A DNA stretch of 64,000 nucleotides from Neptunomonas japonica JAMM 1380 (GTDB lineage Bacteria; Pseudomonadota; Gammaproteobacteria; Pseudomonadales; Balneatricaceae): assembly GCF_016592555.1 (NCBI RefSeq), contig NZ_AP014546.1:62001-126000 (forward strand), written 5' to 3'. How positions within the stretch are numbered: position 1 is the stretch's first letter; every line of letters starts with the position of its first letter. The position numbers and the translations under genes were made by a program. This document shows, one piece after another, positions 1 to 7,851 of this stretch. Below the pieces are notes generated by a model that saw only the letters and a program-made list of their open reading frames with translations, had not been told where the DNA came from and searched no databases.

Positions 1-378
1 AGCAGATTCGAGTTCAACAGCGCTGTGGCAGCGAGTGCAAATCAAAAAGGTATTGTTGCACTGGTGTTCTGGGTGGCTACAGCCAATAAAAGCGTTGAGA
101 GAAGCAATGCGGTGGACTAAACCTTGCTCTTGAAGAAAGTCTAGTGCTCGATAAACAGTAGGAGGCGCAGAGTTAAAACCTGCTTTAGCTAACGCCGGTA
201 AAATATCATAAGCCCCCAGTGGCTTATGGCTTTGCCAAATGAGTTGTAGTACCAGTTCTCGAACAGGCGTTAAGCGCTGTTGACGGCTAGAGCAAAGTTC
301 CGCTGCGTCTTTTAACGCCTGTGTAATGCAGCGGCTATGGTCATGTTCTGGTTGGAAAGCAATGTCTGAGTTATTCAT
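1..378 (-). CDS. zur: Zinc uptake regulator Zur (Fur family), 3' end outside the window
   Basis: Fur-family repressor that senses Zn(II) and shuts off zinc uptake. The first 126 codons are present; the C-terminal dimerisation part lies beyond base 1. Visible are the winged-helix segment (TPVRELVLQLIW and PPTVYRALDFLQEQGLVHRI) and the start of the metal-site region with C-S-H-P-E-H-Q-C and the C-T-R-C pair of the structural zinc site. The histidine-rich start (E-H-D-H) and the HPEHQC spacing are typical of Zur rather than Fur. The ATG at 378 faces znuA, with two palindromic boxes between them. In related bacteria znuC and znuB follow zur on the same strand, which would be outside this window. 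Family call is firm; Zur rather than another Fur paralogue is supported by the neighbour. Confidence 0.9.
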   Translation of the reverse strand, partial: MNNSDIAFQPEHDHSRCITQALKDAAELCSSRQQRLTPVRELVLQLIWQSHKPLGAYDILPALAKAGFNSAPPTVYRALDFLQEQGLVHRIASLNAFIGCSHPEHQCNNTFLICTRCHSAVELESA

Positions 379-408
379 AGGTAATGAGCCATGGGCAACA
401 ATTAAGCT

Positions 409-452
409 TTGTTATATTGTAACAACTATATGAGCTTGTTATATTGTAACAT
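409..452. promoter_or_regulatory. Two tandem Zur boxes between zur and znuA
   Basis: Two near-identical 17-bp imperfect palindromes, TTGTTATATTGTAACAA at 409-425 and TTGTTATATTGTAACAT at 436-452, lie 27 bp apart (centre to centre) between zur and znuA. The half sites TTGTTA and TAACAA match the known gammaproteobacterial Zur box (TGTTATA...TATAACA type). Their position would allow zinc-loaded Zur to block both divergent promoters. A TTG-initiated reading frame that begins at 409 runs through these boxes and is therefore not used as the znuA start. Confidence 0.8.
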
Positions 453-474
453 CAAATTACGCTGGAAAAAGAGC

Positions 475-1422
475 ATGCACCTACAAAGATTATTATCGTC
501 ATTATTACTTACTTTATTTATACCTGTTGCAGGGGCCGCAGAGTTAAAAGTTCTCACGAGTATCACGCCTGTACAGCTCATAGCGAGTGAAGTCCTAGCT
601 GGTGTATCACAGCCCGAGGTGCTATTGCCCCCGGGTGCCTCACCGCATCAATACTCGTTACGCCCTTCGGATGTACGCAAAGTGAAACAAGCGGATCTGA
701 TTTTTTGGATTGGGCCTGAGTTGGAGCGTTTTTTAGAAAAAACGCTCAGTAAAACAGATGCGACAGTCTTGTCTTTTCTAGAAGAGGAGGAAGGGCATCA
801 ACACGAAGGTGAAGCGGCTCATGAAGATGAGCATGAGTCACCGCATCACGATAGCGATGAAAACCTTTTAGAAAGCAGCCAGGAACATGACGAGCATGAC
901 CACGGAGGTATTGACCCTCATCTTTGGCTTGACCCTGTGCATGCATTAGAAATGGCCGAAATAATTCGTGATGCAGCGATCAAAGTCGCTCCAAACAAGC
1001 AAGCGTTACTCGAACAAAACTATGCAGAATTTGCAGCCGCTTTATTAGAAAAAGACCAACTAATAATGTCTCAGCTGGCTCCTTTCAGTGATCGGGGTTT
1101 TGTTGTATTTCACGATGCATACAGCCGCTTTGTTAAGCATTACAACCTGAAACAACTAGGTGCGGTGACTATTAACCCGTCACGTAAAGCCGGGGCAAAG
1201 CACTTAAGCGAGTTACGTGAGGCGGTCATTCAAAGTAAAGCAGTCTGTATTTTTAGTGAGCCGCAATTTAGTGGGTCTATACTGAAAACAATTGCTTCTG
1301 GGACGAGTGTTCGTACTGCAGAGCTAGACCCTCTGGGGCAAAAAATAAAGCCTGAAAAAGGTGCGTATCTGGCATTTCTTACTGATTTTGCACAGGTCTT
1401 TGAGGAGTGTTTACAGGATTAA
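475..1422 (+). CDS. znuA: Zinc ABC transporter periplasmic binding protein ZnuA
   Basis: Cluster A-I metal-binding protein of the ZnuABC high-affinity zinc importer, acting in the periplasm. Starting at ATG 475 the protein is 315 residues with a clear signal peptide (MHLQRLLSSLLLTLFIPVAGA). The metal site is recognisable: the PHQYSLRPSDV histidine, a long His/Asp/Glu-rich loop at about residues 105-145 (repeated HEDEH, HHDSDE, EHDEHDHGG), then DPHLWLDP and the C-terminal E-P-Q-F. The His-rich loop marks zinc rather than manganese binding. Translation from an upstream TTG at 409 is possible but would put the Zur boxes inside the gene and spoil the signal peptide. Divergent from zur; znuB and znuC are not in this window. 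Confidence 0.92.
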   Translation: MHLQRLLSSLLLTLFIPVAGAAELKVLTSITPVQLIASEVLAGVSQPEVLLPPGASPHQYSLRPSDVRKVKQADLIFWIGPELERFLEKTLSKTDATVLSFLEEEEGHQHEGEAAHEDEHESPHHDSDENLLESSQEHDEHDHGGIDPHLWLDPVHALEMAEIIRDAAIKVAPNKQALLEQNYAEFAAALLEKDQLIMSQLAPFSDRGFVVFHDAYSRFVKHYNLKQLGAVTINPSRKAGAKHLSELREAVIQSKAVCIFSEPQFSGSILKTIASGTSVRTAELDPLGQKIKPEKGAYLAFLTDFAQVFEECLQD

Positions 1423-1476
1423 AAAAAGCCTAGCAGCTGTGGTTTATTGAAATAGCTAAATTACATTCTGAACGGC

Positions 1477-1505
1477 TTCCAAAAGACAAAGCTGGTCTAT
1501 ATAAT
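1477..1505 (+). promoter_or_regulatory. Promoter of the tRNA-Leu pair
   Basis: TATAAT at 1500-1505 lies 17 bp after TTCCAA (1477-1482) and is followed by a C-rich discriminator (ACCGCCC) 15 bp before the first tRNA. A consensus -10 with a GC-rich discriminator is the pattern of a growth-rate-controlled stable RNA promoter. The -35 is only a partial match. Confidence 0.55.
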
Positions 1506-1520
1506 ACCGCCCACTTTCGA

Positions 1521-1607
1521 GCAGATGTGGTGGAATTGGTAGACACGCTAGCTTCAGGTGCTAGTGCCTTCACGGGCGTGGGAGTTCGAGTCTCCCCATC
1601 TGCACCA
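1521..1607 (+). tRNA. tRNA-Leu (anticodon CAG), first copy
   Basis: 87-nt class II tRNA with encoded CCA. The acceptor arms GCAGATG and CATCTGC pair, the D-arm is TGGTGGAATTGGTAGACAC, the anticodon stem-loop CTAGC-TTCAGGT-GCTAG carries CAG, the long variable arm GTGCCTTCACGGGCGT is the leucine/serine type, and the T-arm contains GTTCGAGTC. It closely resembles the E. coli tRNA-Leu(CAG) genes. Confidence 0.95.
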
Positions 1608-1691
1608 AACTCTGAGCTTTCAGGTTTGGTGCCCAAAGTAGAAAGTTAAGAGGTGTGTTTTCTGCATGCCTTCTTTAAAAGTAAGACCGAT

Positions 1692-1778
1692 GCAGATGTG
1701 GTGGAATTGGTAGACACGCTAGCTTCAGGTGCTAGTGCCTTCACGGGCGTGGGAGTTCGAGTCTCCCCATCTGCACCA
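1692..1778 (+). tRNA. tRNA-Leu (anticodon CAG), second copy
   Basis: Base-for-base repeat of the 87-nt tRNA-Leu(CAG) that ends at 1607, separated by 84 bp of unrelated spacer. No separate promoter is obvious in the spacer, so the two are probably transcribed together. Tandem identical tRNA genes are common and maintained by gene conversion. Confidence 0.95.
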
Positions 1779-1942
1779 ATCGGTTAATGCTTTGTTTATA
1801 GCATCCCTATTTTGTATCTCCCACCCTAACCTTGTTATGCCTATCAACTGTTATTTTTGCTGCTTTTTGCCTTGATAATTTTCGTGCGCATGGCTGTATT
1901 TATTCGAGCTTAGCTAAGGTGTGTTATTGATTTTTAGGCATG

Positions 1943-1969
1943 AAAAAGCCGGGACAAACCCGGCAAAAA
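1943..1969 (-). terminator. Rho-independent terminator of the 41-residue peptide gene
   Basis: Perfect 6-bp GC stem GCCGGG (1948-1953) and CCCGGC (1959-1964) with a 5-nt loop, flanked on both sides by five A residues on the + strand. Read on the minus strand it is a hairpin followed by TTTTT, 20 bp after the stop of the small gene at 1989. The symmetrical A/T flanks would let it work in both directions and also stop read-through from the tRNAs only weakly. Confidence 0.75.
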
Positions 1970-1988
1970 GGTGAGTAGAAAAGTGGGC

Positions 1989-2114
1989 TTACTTAGCGAG
2001 AATAATAACCTGCATAATGGCGGGTAAAATAGCGATAGCTAACCCACCTAACACCATTAGGATAGAGGGAACTACACCAATTACTTCAACGCCTTCTTCA
2101 TGTGTATGTGTCAT
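1989..2114 (-). CDS. 41-residue single-span membrane peptide, unrecognised
   Basis: Small open reading frame of 41 residues starting at ATG 2114 with a good ribosome site (TGGAGA 8-9 nt upstream) and its own terminator downstream. The N-terminus is short, charged and His-containing (MTHTHEEGVEV). The rest is one long hydrophobic stretch (about residues 12-40, GVVPSILMVLGGLAIAIL... ending K) that must span or lie in the inner membrane. I do not recognise the family. The combination of start signal, hydrophobic design and terminator argues that it is expressed; small subunits of respiratory complexes look similar, but no such complex is next to it. Confidence 0.55.
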   Translation of the reverse strand: MTHTHEEGVEVIGVVPSILMVLGGLAIAILPAIMQVIILAK

Positions 2115-2186
2115 TGTCGTATCTCCACGCATGTATGTTTAATTACCATAGATATTGCAATGACAATGCCAGTTTTGTGGTTTTAG

Positions 2187-2396
2187 CTATAAGTATCTGT
2201 TTCTAGATGATTTTATTAATTGGCGGTAATAAATACGCGGCAGTAAAGTGATGTGGGGTGATATAGCGATGGTCAAAAATGGCATTTGTTTGTCATATTT
2301 GTCTTTGTTTTTAGTGGCAAACAACTCTCTGTTCCGCGCATCCTTTAAGCGCTCATAACGTTCCCCATTAATAAAGAAAAAATAGCGATAACTCAT
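2187..2396 (-). CDS. Doubtful 69-residue hypothetical protein
   Basis: Reading frame with ATG at 2396 and no convincing ribosome-binding site. The first half (SYRYFFFINGERYERL and a Lys/Asp/Arg-rich part) looks protein-like, whereas the C-terminal third is low in structure signal. I recognise no family. It is kept only because nothing else explains 2187-2396; it may be a chance frame. Confidence 0.25.
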   Translation of the reverse strand: MSYRYFFFINGERYERLKDARNRELFATKNKDKYDKQMPFLTIAISPHITLLPRIYYRQLIKSSRNRYL

Positions 2397-2642
2397 TGAT
2401 CTTTAAAGTGGAGAGGTTTATTCGTGAGCCTTACGATAGAGGCCAATATGATTAAGGTGAATACCACTCTCTAATTTAGAGTTAGAGATTGAGTGCACAG
2501 TGGAAGGGAGTTACGGTACAAAAAGTTCTAGGTTCACCAAGTATTCCGCTCTCCAGCTTAGCTAAAGCACTCGGTAGCGAGCGCCATAGAAGAGCCAAAT
2601 TAACCTGTTTGCGCGCTTGATAGCGCGCATATAGGTGGTTTT

Positions 2643-3386
2643 TTACTGCTGATGTAACTTGTTGACCAGTGCGGGTATTTCAGAGGGATGTACGATCGTA
2701 TGGCTTGGGTTGATACCCAGTTCTGCATCCAGTGGGCGCTGGTGTTGAATCCACACCGAAGTGATACCGCTGTTGTTAGCGCCAGCAATATCTGATGCCA
2801 GACTATCGCCTACATGGATAGCTTCATGGGCCTCGCAGTTGGCGAGTCTAAGGGCTTTTTCAAAGATGGAGGGGAAGGGTTTTTCCTCTGGCTCCTGGCC
2901 GCCGATAATCAGATGATCCACATGTTCGATCATATTCACTTGCTCGACCTTGGGGATCTGTGAAAACGCTGGCCCGTTGGTGATCACGACCAGTGTGAAA
3001 ATCTTACGCGCCTGGGCTAGCCATTCTTTAATGCCGGGATAAAAATCAAAGGCGTCGATACGGTCCTGATCAAATTTGTTCTGCAGGCTTTGAATTGATT
3101 CGTCGCTCAGGTCATTCACGCCGTACTCGGCCATCAGGTCGCGAATGAGTTGTACGCGAAAAGCCTCTTCACTTTGTTGTTCAATAATCGGCATATAGCG
3201 CGATCGTTGTGCGCTGCTCCATTCACGGTAAATGCCTGTTACATAGGCGTCGGCAAACCCCTGTCCATTAAATTTGTTGCCATGCTGTGTTTGTAATGCC
3301 TGTGCCATTAATAACTTGGCCTTCTCATTAGCGCCAGGTGTATCGCAGAGGGTTTCATCCATATCGAGGAAGAGGGCTTTTAGCAT
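2643..3386 (-). CDS. HAD-superfamily (subfamily IA) phosphatase
   Basis: 247-residue haloacid dehalogenase hydrolase, most like the YjjG / N-acylneuraminate-9-phosphatase group of small-metabolite phosphatases. All four motifs are visible: motif I DMDET (D8, D10), motif II VVITNG, motif III lysine in EEKPFPSIFEKA, motif IV HVGDSLASDIAGA. The helical cap lies at about residues 18-110. The ATG at 3386 is chosen because GGAG sits 6 nt upstream and motif I is then at its usual distance from the start; a longer frame reaches back to 3434 without a ribosome site. Substrate unknown. Confidence 0.85.
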   Translation of the reverse strand: MLKALFLDMDETLCDTPGANEKAKLLMAQALQTQHGNKFNGQGFADAYVTGIYREWSSAQRSRYMPIIEQQSEEAFRVQLIRDLMAEYGVNDLSDESIQSLQNKFDQDRIDAFDFYPGIKEWLAQARKIFTLVVITNGPAFSQIPKVEQVNMIEHVDHLIIGGQEPEEKPFPSIFEKALRLANCEAHEAIHVGDSLASDIAGANNSGITSVWIQHQRPLDAELGINPSHTIVHPSEIPALVNKLHQQ

Positions 3387-3592
3387 GGGGGCTCCGTGAA
3401 CTTTTAATAACGAAGTGCATGATAACTTAAGCAAGGGGAAGGGCCCAGTAGCAAGTGCTTGCTTTATTCATTGCTCATGTCACCTTGTAAGCGGGTATTA
3501 AGACAGGTTTTATTAGATACAGCAGGTGTTAGTCCAAAGCACAGTCTTGCTATGCTGCTAGGAGCCTTAGGGCATTAAAAGAGAATACAATA

Positions 3593-4312
3593 TTGAAATC
3601 TTCTGTGGATAAGTCCGATATGGAAAATAGTCAGTTTTTTAAGCAGGTTTGGCGCATTAATGGCGTCATCATTATGGTGGCTGGTTTGTTGGCCATCGGT
3701 GTTTTGATGTTTGCTGCGTATCAGATTTTTAAAGAGACAATACGTGAACGTGGTGTTAGCGGTATTGTGAATATCGAAGCATCAGGTGAAGTTAAAGAGA
3801 AGTGGCAGTTGGGTTATCTCTCGTCAATACAGGGCACTTCTTTTGTGATGATTCCGTTAAGCTCGGATCAGCAGTATTCACAGTCATATTATGATAAATC
3901 GGCGTTATCCATACGTAATTACTTGTTTATCAACAAGCAGGAAAACCAGCAGCATTGGCTGTTAAGCAGTAATGATCATCTCATCATGAAAGCCGATGTG
4001 CTGTCTGATAGCGCAAGTTCTGGTCAACGATCTGCGGCACTGGCTATTCTCTTTACGGTGATAGCTTCAGATACAAACGGTGATGACAGGCTTACGGCGA
4101 AAGATGTTAAAAACGTAGCGTTATCGCAGCCAAGTGGCCAAGCCTATCGTGAAGTGTTGCAGGGTATCGATCGTGTGGTTGGTTACTCTTTAACGGGTAA
4201 AGAGTCATTACTGCTTGTGTATCAACGAGGAGATGTTGGCTACACAATGACTATAAATTTGACCGATTTCAGTACGTCTAATGAAGCAGTATTGCCAAAG
4301 ATACAGAATTAA
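3593..4312 (+). CDS. Membrane-anchored protein with an EF-hand-like loop, unrecognised
   Basis: Up to 239 residues. A single N-terminal transmembrane helix (about residues 23-46) is followed by a periplasmic or cytoplasmic domain with beta character. Residues 160-171 (DTNGDDRLTAKD) have Asp, Asn, Asp and Asp at calcium-coordinating positions 1, 3, 5 and 12 of an EF-hand loop. The start is uncertain: TTG at 3593 has AAAAGAG 9 nt upstream, and ATG at 3620 is the other choice; both keep the membrane helix. It stands alone between the HAD gene and the pqq operon. I do not recognise the family. Confidence 0.65.
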   Translation: MKSSVDKSDMENSQFFKQVWRINGVIIMVAGLLAIGVLMFAAYQIFKETIRERGVSGIVNIEASGEVKEKWQLGYLSSIQGTSFVMIPLSSDQQYSQSYYDKSALSIRNYLFINKQENQQHWLLSSNDHLIMKADVLSDSASSGQRSAALAILFTVIASDTNGDDRLTAKDVKNVALSQPSGQAYREVLQGIDRVVGYSLTGKESLLLVYQRGDVGYTMTINLTDFSTSNEAVLPKIQN

Positions 4313-4382
4313 AGCGGGCGCTAAAACAGAAGAGCGCTAGTGGCTAATCAGGTTTAGCGTTGCATTACACTACAACCTTACG

Positions 4383-4414
4383 ACCAAAACAGGTGATTTC
4401 TCGTTCCAAAGTAC
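4383..4414 (+). promoter_or_regulatory. 32-bp shared element upstream of pqqA
   Basis: Begins ACCAAAAC, has a T-rich core (ATTTCTCG) and ends TTCCAAAGTAC. It matches the element in front of the c550 gene (30899-30930) at 21 of 32 aligned positions and the one in front of the aldehyde dehydrogenase (37476-37507) at 19 of 32, without gaps. The -10 hexamer TATGAT (4440-4445) follows after 25 nt and no good -35 is present at the matching distance, as expected for an activator-dependent promoter. Role inferred; likely ligand is the ErbR/AgmR-type regulator. Confidence 0.6.
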
Positions 4415-4439
4415 CATATAGGTATCTATTGACCTCTCA

Positions 4440-4445
4440 TATGAT
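4440..4445 (+). promoter_or_regulatory. -10 hexamer of the pqqA promoter
   Basis: TATGAT, five of six bases of the consensus, 59 bp upstream of the pqqA start. The -35 position (about 4417-4422, ATATAG) is poor, which fits dependence on the adjacent 32-bp element. Confidence 0.5.
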
Positions 4446-4504
4446 TTAGTGAGTCTTCGGACATTTATCGATATCACTTAATAACAACAATAGAGGTACC
4501 TACT

Positions 4505-4576
4505 ATGTGGACCAAACCAGCTTATCAAGATCTGCGTATCGGCTTCGAAGTAACAATGTACTTCGCAAACCGCTAA
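4505..4576 (+). CDS. pqqA: PqqA, precursor peptide of pyrroloquinoline quinone
   Basis: A 23-residue peptide, [20 protein letters not shown] followed by A-N-R, and the first gene of the PQQ operon. The conserved E-V-T-M-Y motif supplies Glu15 and Tyr19, which PqqE cross-links and from which PQQ is built. The start has AGAGG 8 nt upstream. Length and sequence are those of PqqA from Pseudomonas, with Gln8 in a position that is usually Thr. It is separated from pqqB by 134 bp containing a strong hairpin, so it is probably made in excess over the enzymes. Confidence 0.97.
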   Translation: MWTKPAYQDLRIGFEVTMYFANR

Positions 4577-4625
4577 GTGTTGATGGTGTTCTGTGTTCAG
4601 AATTAAGAGCACAGAGTGCCTAGGT

Positions 4626-4654
4626 CAGCACCGGGTTCATGCTCACCGGTGCTG
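4626..4654 (+). terminator. Attenuator-like hairpin between pqqA and pqqB
   Basis: Perfect 9-bp stem CAGCACCGG (4626-4634) and CCGGTGCTG (4646-4654) with an 11-nt loop, followed by CGCTTCTAGCATTTTATA rather than a clean T-run. Placed 50 nt after pqqA it would stop part of the transcripts or shield the short pqqA mRNA from 3' decay. Similar hairpins are known after pqqA in other bacteria. Confidence 0.6.
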
Positions 4655-4710
4655 CGCTTCTAGCATTTTATAATAATAACGATTAAACGCTTCTGAGCCA
4701 TGAGTCTTTT

Positions 4711-5643
4711 ATGAAAATACAGGTGTTAGGTTCTGCCGCCGGTGGCGGTTTCCCGCAATGGAACTGTAATTGTCGTAACTGTAAGGGATTTCGTGATGGC
4801 ACCTTAAATGCCAAAGCACGCACACAATCTTCTATTGCGGTGAGTATTGATGGTGTTGAGTGGATTTTGTTCAATACCTCGCCCGATATTCGCGAACAAT
4901 TAGCCGCGTTTGCTCCCATGCAACCCGCCAGAACTATCCGCGATACGGGTATTGCCGCTATTGTCTATATGGACAGTCAGATAGACCACACCACGGGCTT
5001 GTTGATGCTACGTGAAGGTTGTCCGCATCAGGTGTGGTGTACCGATATGGTGTATCAGGATCTGACATCAGGCTTTCCGGTGTTCTCTATGTTGAAACAC
5101 TGGAATGGTGGCATTGAGCGCCACACTATTCCTGTTAGTAGCGATAGCAATGTAGAGGGTAGTAGTTTTGTGGTGCCTCAAGTTCCGCAGCTAAAGCTAA
5201 CGGCTATTCCTTTGCGTAGCAGTGCACCACCATATTCGCCACACCGAAATGATCCTCACCCTGGGGATAACATTGGTATTCTCATAGAAGATACACGCAG
5301 CGGAAAAACCCTGTTCTATGCACCGGGTTTAGGAAAAATAGAACCTCATTTGAACCCTCTTATGTCTAATGCTGACTGTTTACTTATGGACGGCACCTTG
5401 TGGCGTGAAGACGAGATGATAACAGCCGGTGTTGGCGATAAGTTAGGTGTCACCATGGGGCATTTACCGCAATCCGGAAAGGGTGGCATGATTGAGTATC
5501 TAGATACGCTTACTAAGCCGCGCAAGATACTTATCCACATCAATAATACTAACCCGATTCTGGATGAAGACTCTGCCGAGCGCAAAGAAGTGATAGCGCA
5601 CGGTATTGAGATCTCATATGACGGGATGAGTATAGAATTGTAG
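4711..5643 (+). CDS. pqqB: PqqB, PQQ biosynthesis protein (metallo-beta-lactamase fold)
   Basis: 310-residue PqqB, usual length about 305. It belongs to the metallo-beta-lactamase superfamily and acts late in PQQ synthesis, hydroxylating the excised Glu-Tyr intermediate. Recognised from the N-terminus [20 protein letters not shown] with the clustered cysteines (C20, C22, C25) of a structural metal site, [17 protein letters not shown], the [12 protein letters not shown] loop and the [11 protein letters not shown] segment. ATG at 4711 gives the family N-terminus; its ribosome site is weak. Second gene of the operon, 8 bp before pqqC. Confidence 0.96.
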   Translation: MKIQVLGSAAGGGFPQWNCNCRNCKGFRDGTLNAKARTQSSIAVSIDGVEWILFNTSPDIREQLAAFAPMQPARTIRDTGIAAIVYMDSQIDHTTGLLMLREGCPHQVWCTDMVYQDLTSGFPVFSMLKHWNGGIERHTIPVSSDSNVEGSSFVVPQVPQLKLTAIPLRSSAPPYSPHRNDPHPGDNIGILIEDTRSGKTLFYAPGLGKIEPHLNPLMSNADCLLMDGTLWREDEMITAGVGDKLGVTMGHLPQSGKGGMIEYLDTLTKPRKILIHINNTNPILDEDSAERKEVIAHGIEISYDGMSIEL

Positions 5644-5651
5644 GTGTTCCT

Positions 5652-6425
5652 ATGAGCCATCAAGCAGATAAAATAGAAACATTGCCTATGACACGTAAAG
5701 AGTTTGAAATTGCTTTACGTGCTAAGGGGAATTTTTATCATACGCAGCATCCATACCAAATAGCGATGTATGAAGGGCGTTGTACGCCAGAACAAATTAA
5801 GGGCTGGGTAGCGAACCGTTTCTATTACCAAATCAGTATTCCGGTAAAAGATGCAGCGATTATGGCCAATTGCCCAGACCGTGATGCACGCCGCCAATGG
5901 GTGCAACGGATTTTGGATCATGATGGTTATGAAGGTGCTGAGGGCGGTATTGAAGCATGGTTGCGTTTAGGTGAGTCTGTCGGTTTAACGCGTGAAGAGA
6001 TACTTTCTGAAGAGCACGTATTACCCGGTGTTCGCTTTGCCGTTGATGCATACATTAACTTTGCTCGCCGGGCTAATTGGAAAGAAGCTGCTAGCTCCTC
6101 ATTAACGGAGCTATTTGCTCCCACGATTCACCAAAACCGCTTAGATACTTGGCCGACACACTATCCGTGGATAAAAGCGGAGGGTTATCAGTACTTTCGT
6201 AACCGTTTAACGGAAGCTCGCCGTGATGTTGAGCATGGATTAACCATTACATTGGATCACTACACAACGCGTGAACAACAAGATCGGATGCTAGAGATAC
6301 TGCAGTTCAAACTTGACATTCTCTGGAGCATGTTAGATTCGATGACCATGGCCTACGAATTAAACCGGCCACCGTACCATACCGTCACGGATCAACGCGT
6401 TTACCATCGAGGGCTGTCTGTATGA
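5652..6425 (+). CDS. pqqC: PqqC, pyrroloquinoline-quinone synthase
   Basis: 257 residues. Cofactor-free oxidase of the TenA/heme-oxygenase-like fold that carries out the final ring closure and eight-electron oxidation to PQQ. Recognised from [57 protein letters not shown] and the [20 protein letters not shown] stretch holding active-site His and Arg residues. AGGTG 6 nt before the ATG serves as ribosome site. Its stop overlaps the pqqD start in an ATGA, implying translational coupling. Confidence 0.97.
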   Translation: MSHQADKIETLPMTRKEFEIALRAKGNFYHTQHPYQIAMYEGRCTPEQIKGWVANRFYYQISIPVKDAAIMANCPDRDARRQWVQRILDHDGYEGAEGGIEAWLRLGESVGLTREEILSEEHVLPGVRFAVDAYINFARRANWKEAASSSLTELFAPTIHQNRLDTWPTHYPWIKAEGYQYFRNRLTEARRDVEHGLTITLDHYTTREQQDRMLEILQFKLDILWSMLDSMTMAYELNRPPYHTVTDQRVYHRGLSV

Positions 6426-6697
6426 TGAGTATGGAGATGATCCCCGCATTGGAAAGTATGTTTCGTTTTCAGTGGGAAGAAGCCCAGCAGTGCTATGTGT
6501 TGCTCTATCCAGAGGGGATGGTGAAGCTAAATGGCCCGGCTGGTGAGATTTTGTCATTAGTCGATGGGAAGCGTAACTTAGTCGATATCATTGATCTGCT
6601 TGTTAATAAATATCCGCAGGCTGAAGATCTTGATAAAGATGTAGTGGCGTTTATTGATGACGCCCTAGAGCAAAATTGGATTAGAGGTGTGGTATGA
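6422..6697 (+). CDS. pqqD: PqqD, PqqA-binding chaperone (RRE domain)
   Basis: 91-residue RiPP recognition element protein that binds PqqA and presents it to PqqE. Typical features: [20 protein letters not shown] at the N-terminus, [21 protein letters not shown], and a C-terminal helical part. It overlaps both neighbours by 4 bp (ATGA), as expected for a protein that works in a complex with PqqE. A second ATG directly follows the first and may be the actual start. Confidence 0.96.
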   Translation: MMSMEMIPALESMFRFQWEEAQQCYVLLYPEGMVKLNGPAGEILSLVDGKRNLVDIIDLLVNKYPQAEDLDKDVVAFIDDALEQNWIRGVV

Positions 6698-7851
6698 GTG
6701 GAAGTTGCCAGGGGAAACCCTCTTCATTGCCTGAAACCCCTACTCATGGACAGCCATTATGGTTGTTAGCTGAGCTAACCTATAAATGCCCCTTACAGTG
6801 CCCGTATTGCTCTAATCCGAAAGACTTCGCCGACTTTTCTGAAGAATTAACGACACAAGAGTGGATAAAAGTATTTGAGGAAGGCCGTAAGCTGGGTGCA
6901 GTGCAGCTAGGCTTCTCTGGTGGCGAGCCTTTGGTGCGTCAAGACCTGAGCAGGCTAATTCATGAAGCACGCAAGCTAGGTTATTATACTAACTTGATCA
7001 CCTCGGGTGTTGGTCTGAACGAGCGCAAAGTCGCGGAGTTTCGTGATGCGGGGCTCGATCATATCCAAGTAAGCTTCCAAGCCAGTGACGAAAGCGTTAA
7101 CAATATGTTGGCAGGCTCACAAAAGGCTTTTCAACAGAAATTGAAAATGGCCCGCGAGGTAAAAGCGCAGGGTTATCCGATGGTGCTTAATTTTGTGACA
7201 CATCGGCATAACATCGACCAAATTGACCGTATTATCGAGCTTTGTGTTGAGTTAGAGGCGGATTATGTTGAGTTAGCGACGTGCCAGTATTACGGCTGGG
7301 CGTATGAAAATCGCCAGCAATTGATGCCCACACGGGCTCAACTAGAACGCGCTGAGCGTATTACTAACGAATATCGCGCTAAGCTGGCCGCTGCGGGTAA
7401 TCCAATTAAGCTAATTTTTGTTACTCCAGACTATTACGAAGAGCGCCCTAAGGGCTGTATGAATGGTTGGGGACAAGTGTTTTTGACAGTGACACCAGAT
7501 GGGCAAGCCTTGCCGTGTCATAGCGCAAGAATGCTGCCTATCGAGTTTCCTAATGTACGTGAACACTCGCTTGATCATATCTGGAATGAATCATTTGGTT
7601 TTAATCACTTTCGTGGTTATGAGTGGATGAAAGAGCCGTGTCGCTCGTGTGATGAGAAAGAGAAAGACTTCGGCGGTTGTCGTTGTCAGGCGTATATGAT
7701 GACAGGTGATGCGCATAATACTGACCCTGTGTGCAGTAAATCCCCGAATCACGACATCATCCTAAACGCCAGAGCTGAGGCCGAACAGCCCGCCGCTGAG
7801 CCGTTCTTATACCGTAATGAGCGTAATTCACGTGTCTTCTGTAAAGGCTAA
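6694..7851 (+). CDS. pqqE: PqqE, PqqA radical SAM cross-linking enzyme
   Basis: 385-residue radical SAM enzyme that forms the carbon-carbon bond between Glu15 and Tyr19 of PqqA. The radical SAM cluster motif is C32-P-L-Q-C36-P-Y-C39, followed by [14 protein letters not shown]. The C-terminal SPASM domain supplies the auxiliary cluster cysteines in [44 protein letters not shown] and DPVCSKS. Length matches the family. It starts inside the end of pqqD and its last 35 bases overlap the start of pqqH. Confidence 0.97.
   Translation: MSGSCQGKPSSLPETPTHGQPLWLLAELTYKCPLQCPYCSNPKDFADFSEELTTQEWIKVFEEGRKLGAVQLGFSGGEPLVRQDLSRLIHEARKLGYYTNLITSGVGLNERKVAEFRDAGLDHIQVSFQASDESVNNMLAGSQKAFQQKLKMAREVKAQGYPMVLNFVTHRHNIDQIDRIIELCVELEADYVELATCQYYGWAYENRQQLMPTRAQLERAERITNEYRAKLAAAGNPIKLIFVTPDYYEERPKGCMNGWGQVFLTVTPDGQALPCHSARMLPIEFPNVREHSLDHIWNESFGFNHFRGYEWMKEPCRSCDEKEKDFGGCRCQAYMMTGDAHNTDPVCSKSPNHDIILNARAEAEQPAAEPFLYRNERNSRVFCKG

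Noticed and set aside
409..474. Extended znuA start at TTG 409
   Set aside because: It would place both Zur boxes in the coding sequence and put 22 residues before the signal peptide.
1521..1778. Direct repeat of more than 85 bp
   Set aside because: Not a mobile or regulatory repeat; it is two identical tRNA-Leu genes.
2610..2629. Hairpin TGCGCGC-TTGATA-GCGCGCA as terminator of the HAD gene
   Set aside because: Perfect 7-bp stem just after the gene, but no T-run on the minus strand; too short to claim as terminator.
5346..5663. Antisense frame opposite the end of pqqB
   Set aside because: pqqB is a clear family member over its whole length; the antisense frame has no ribosome site.
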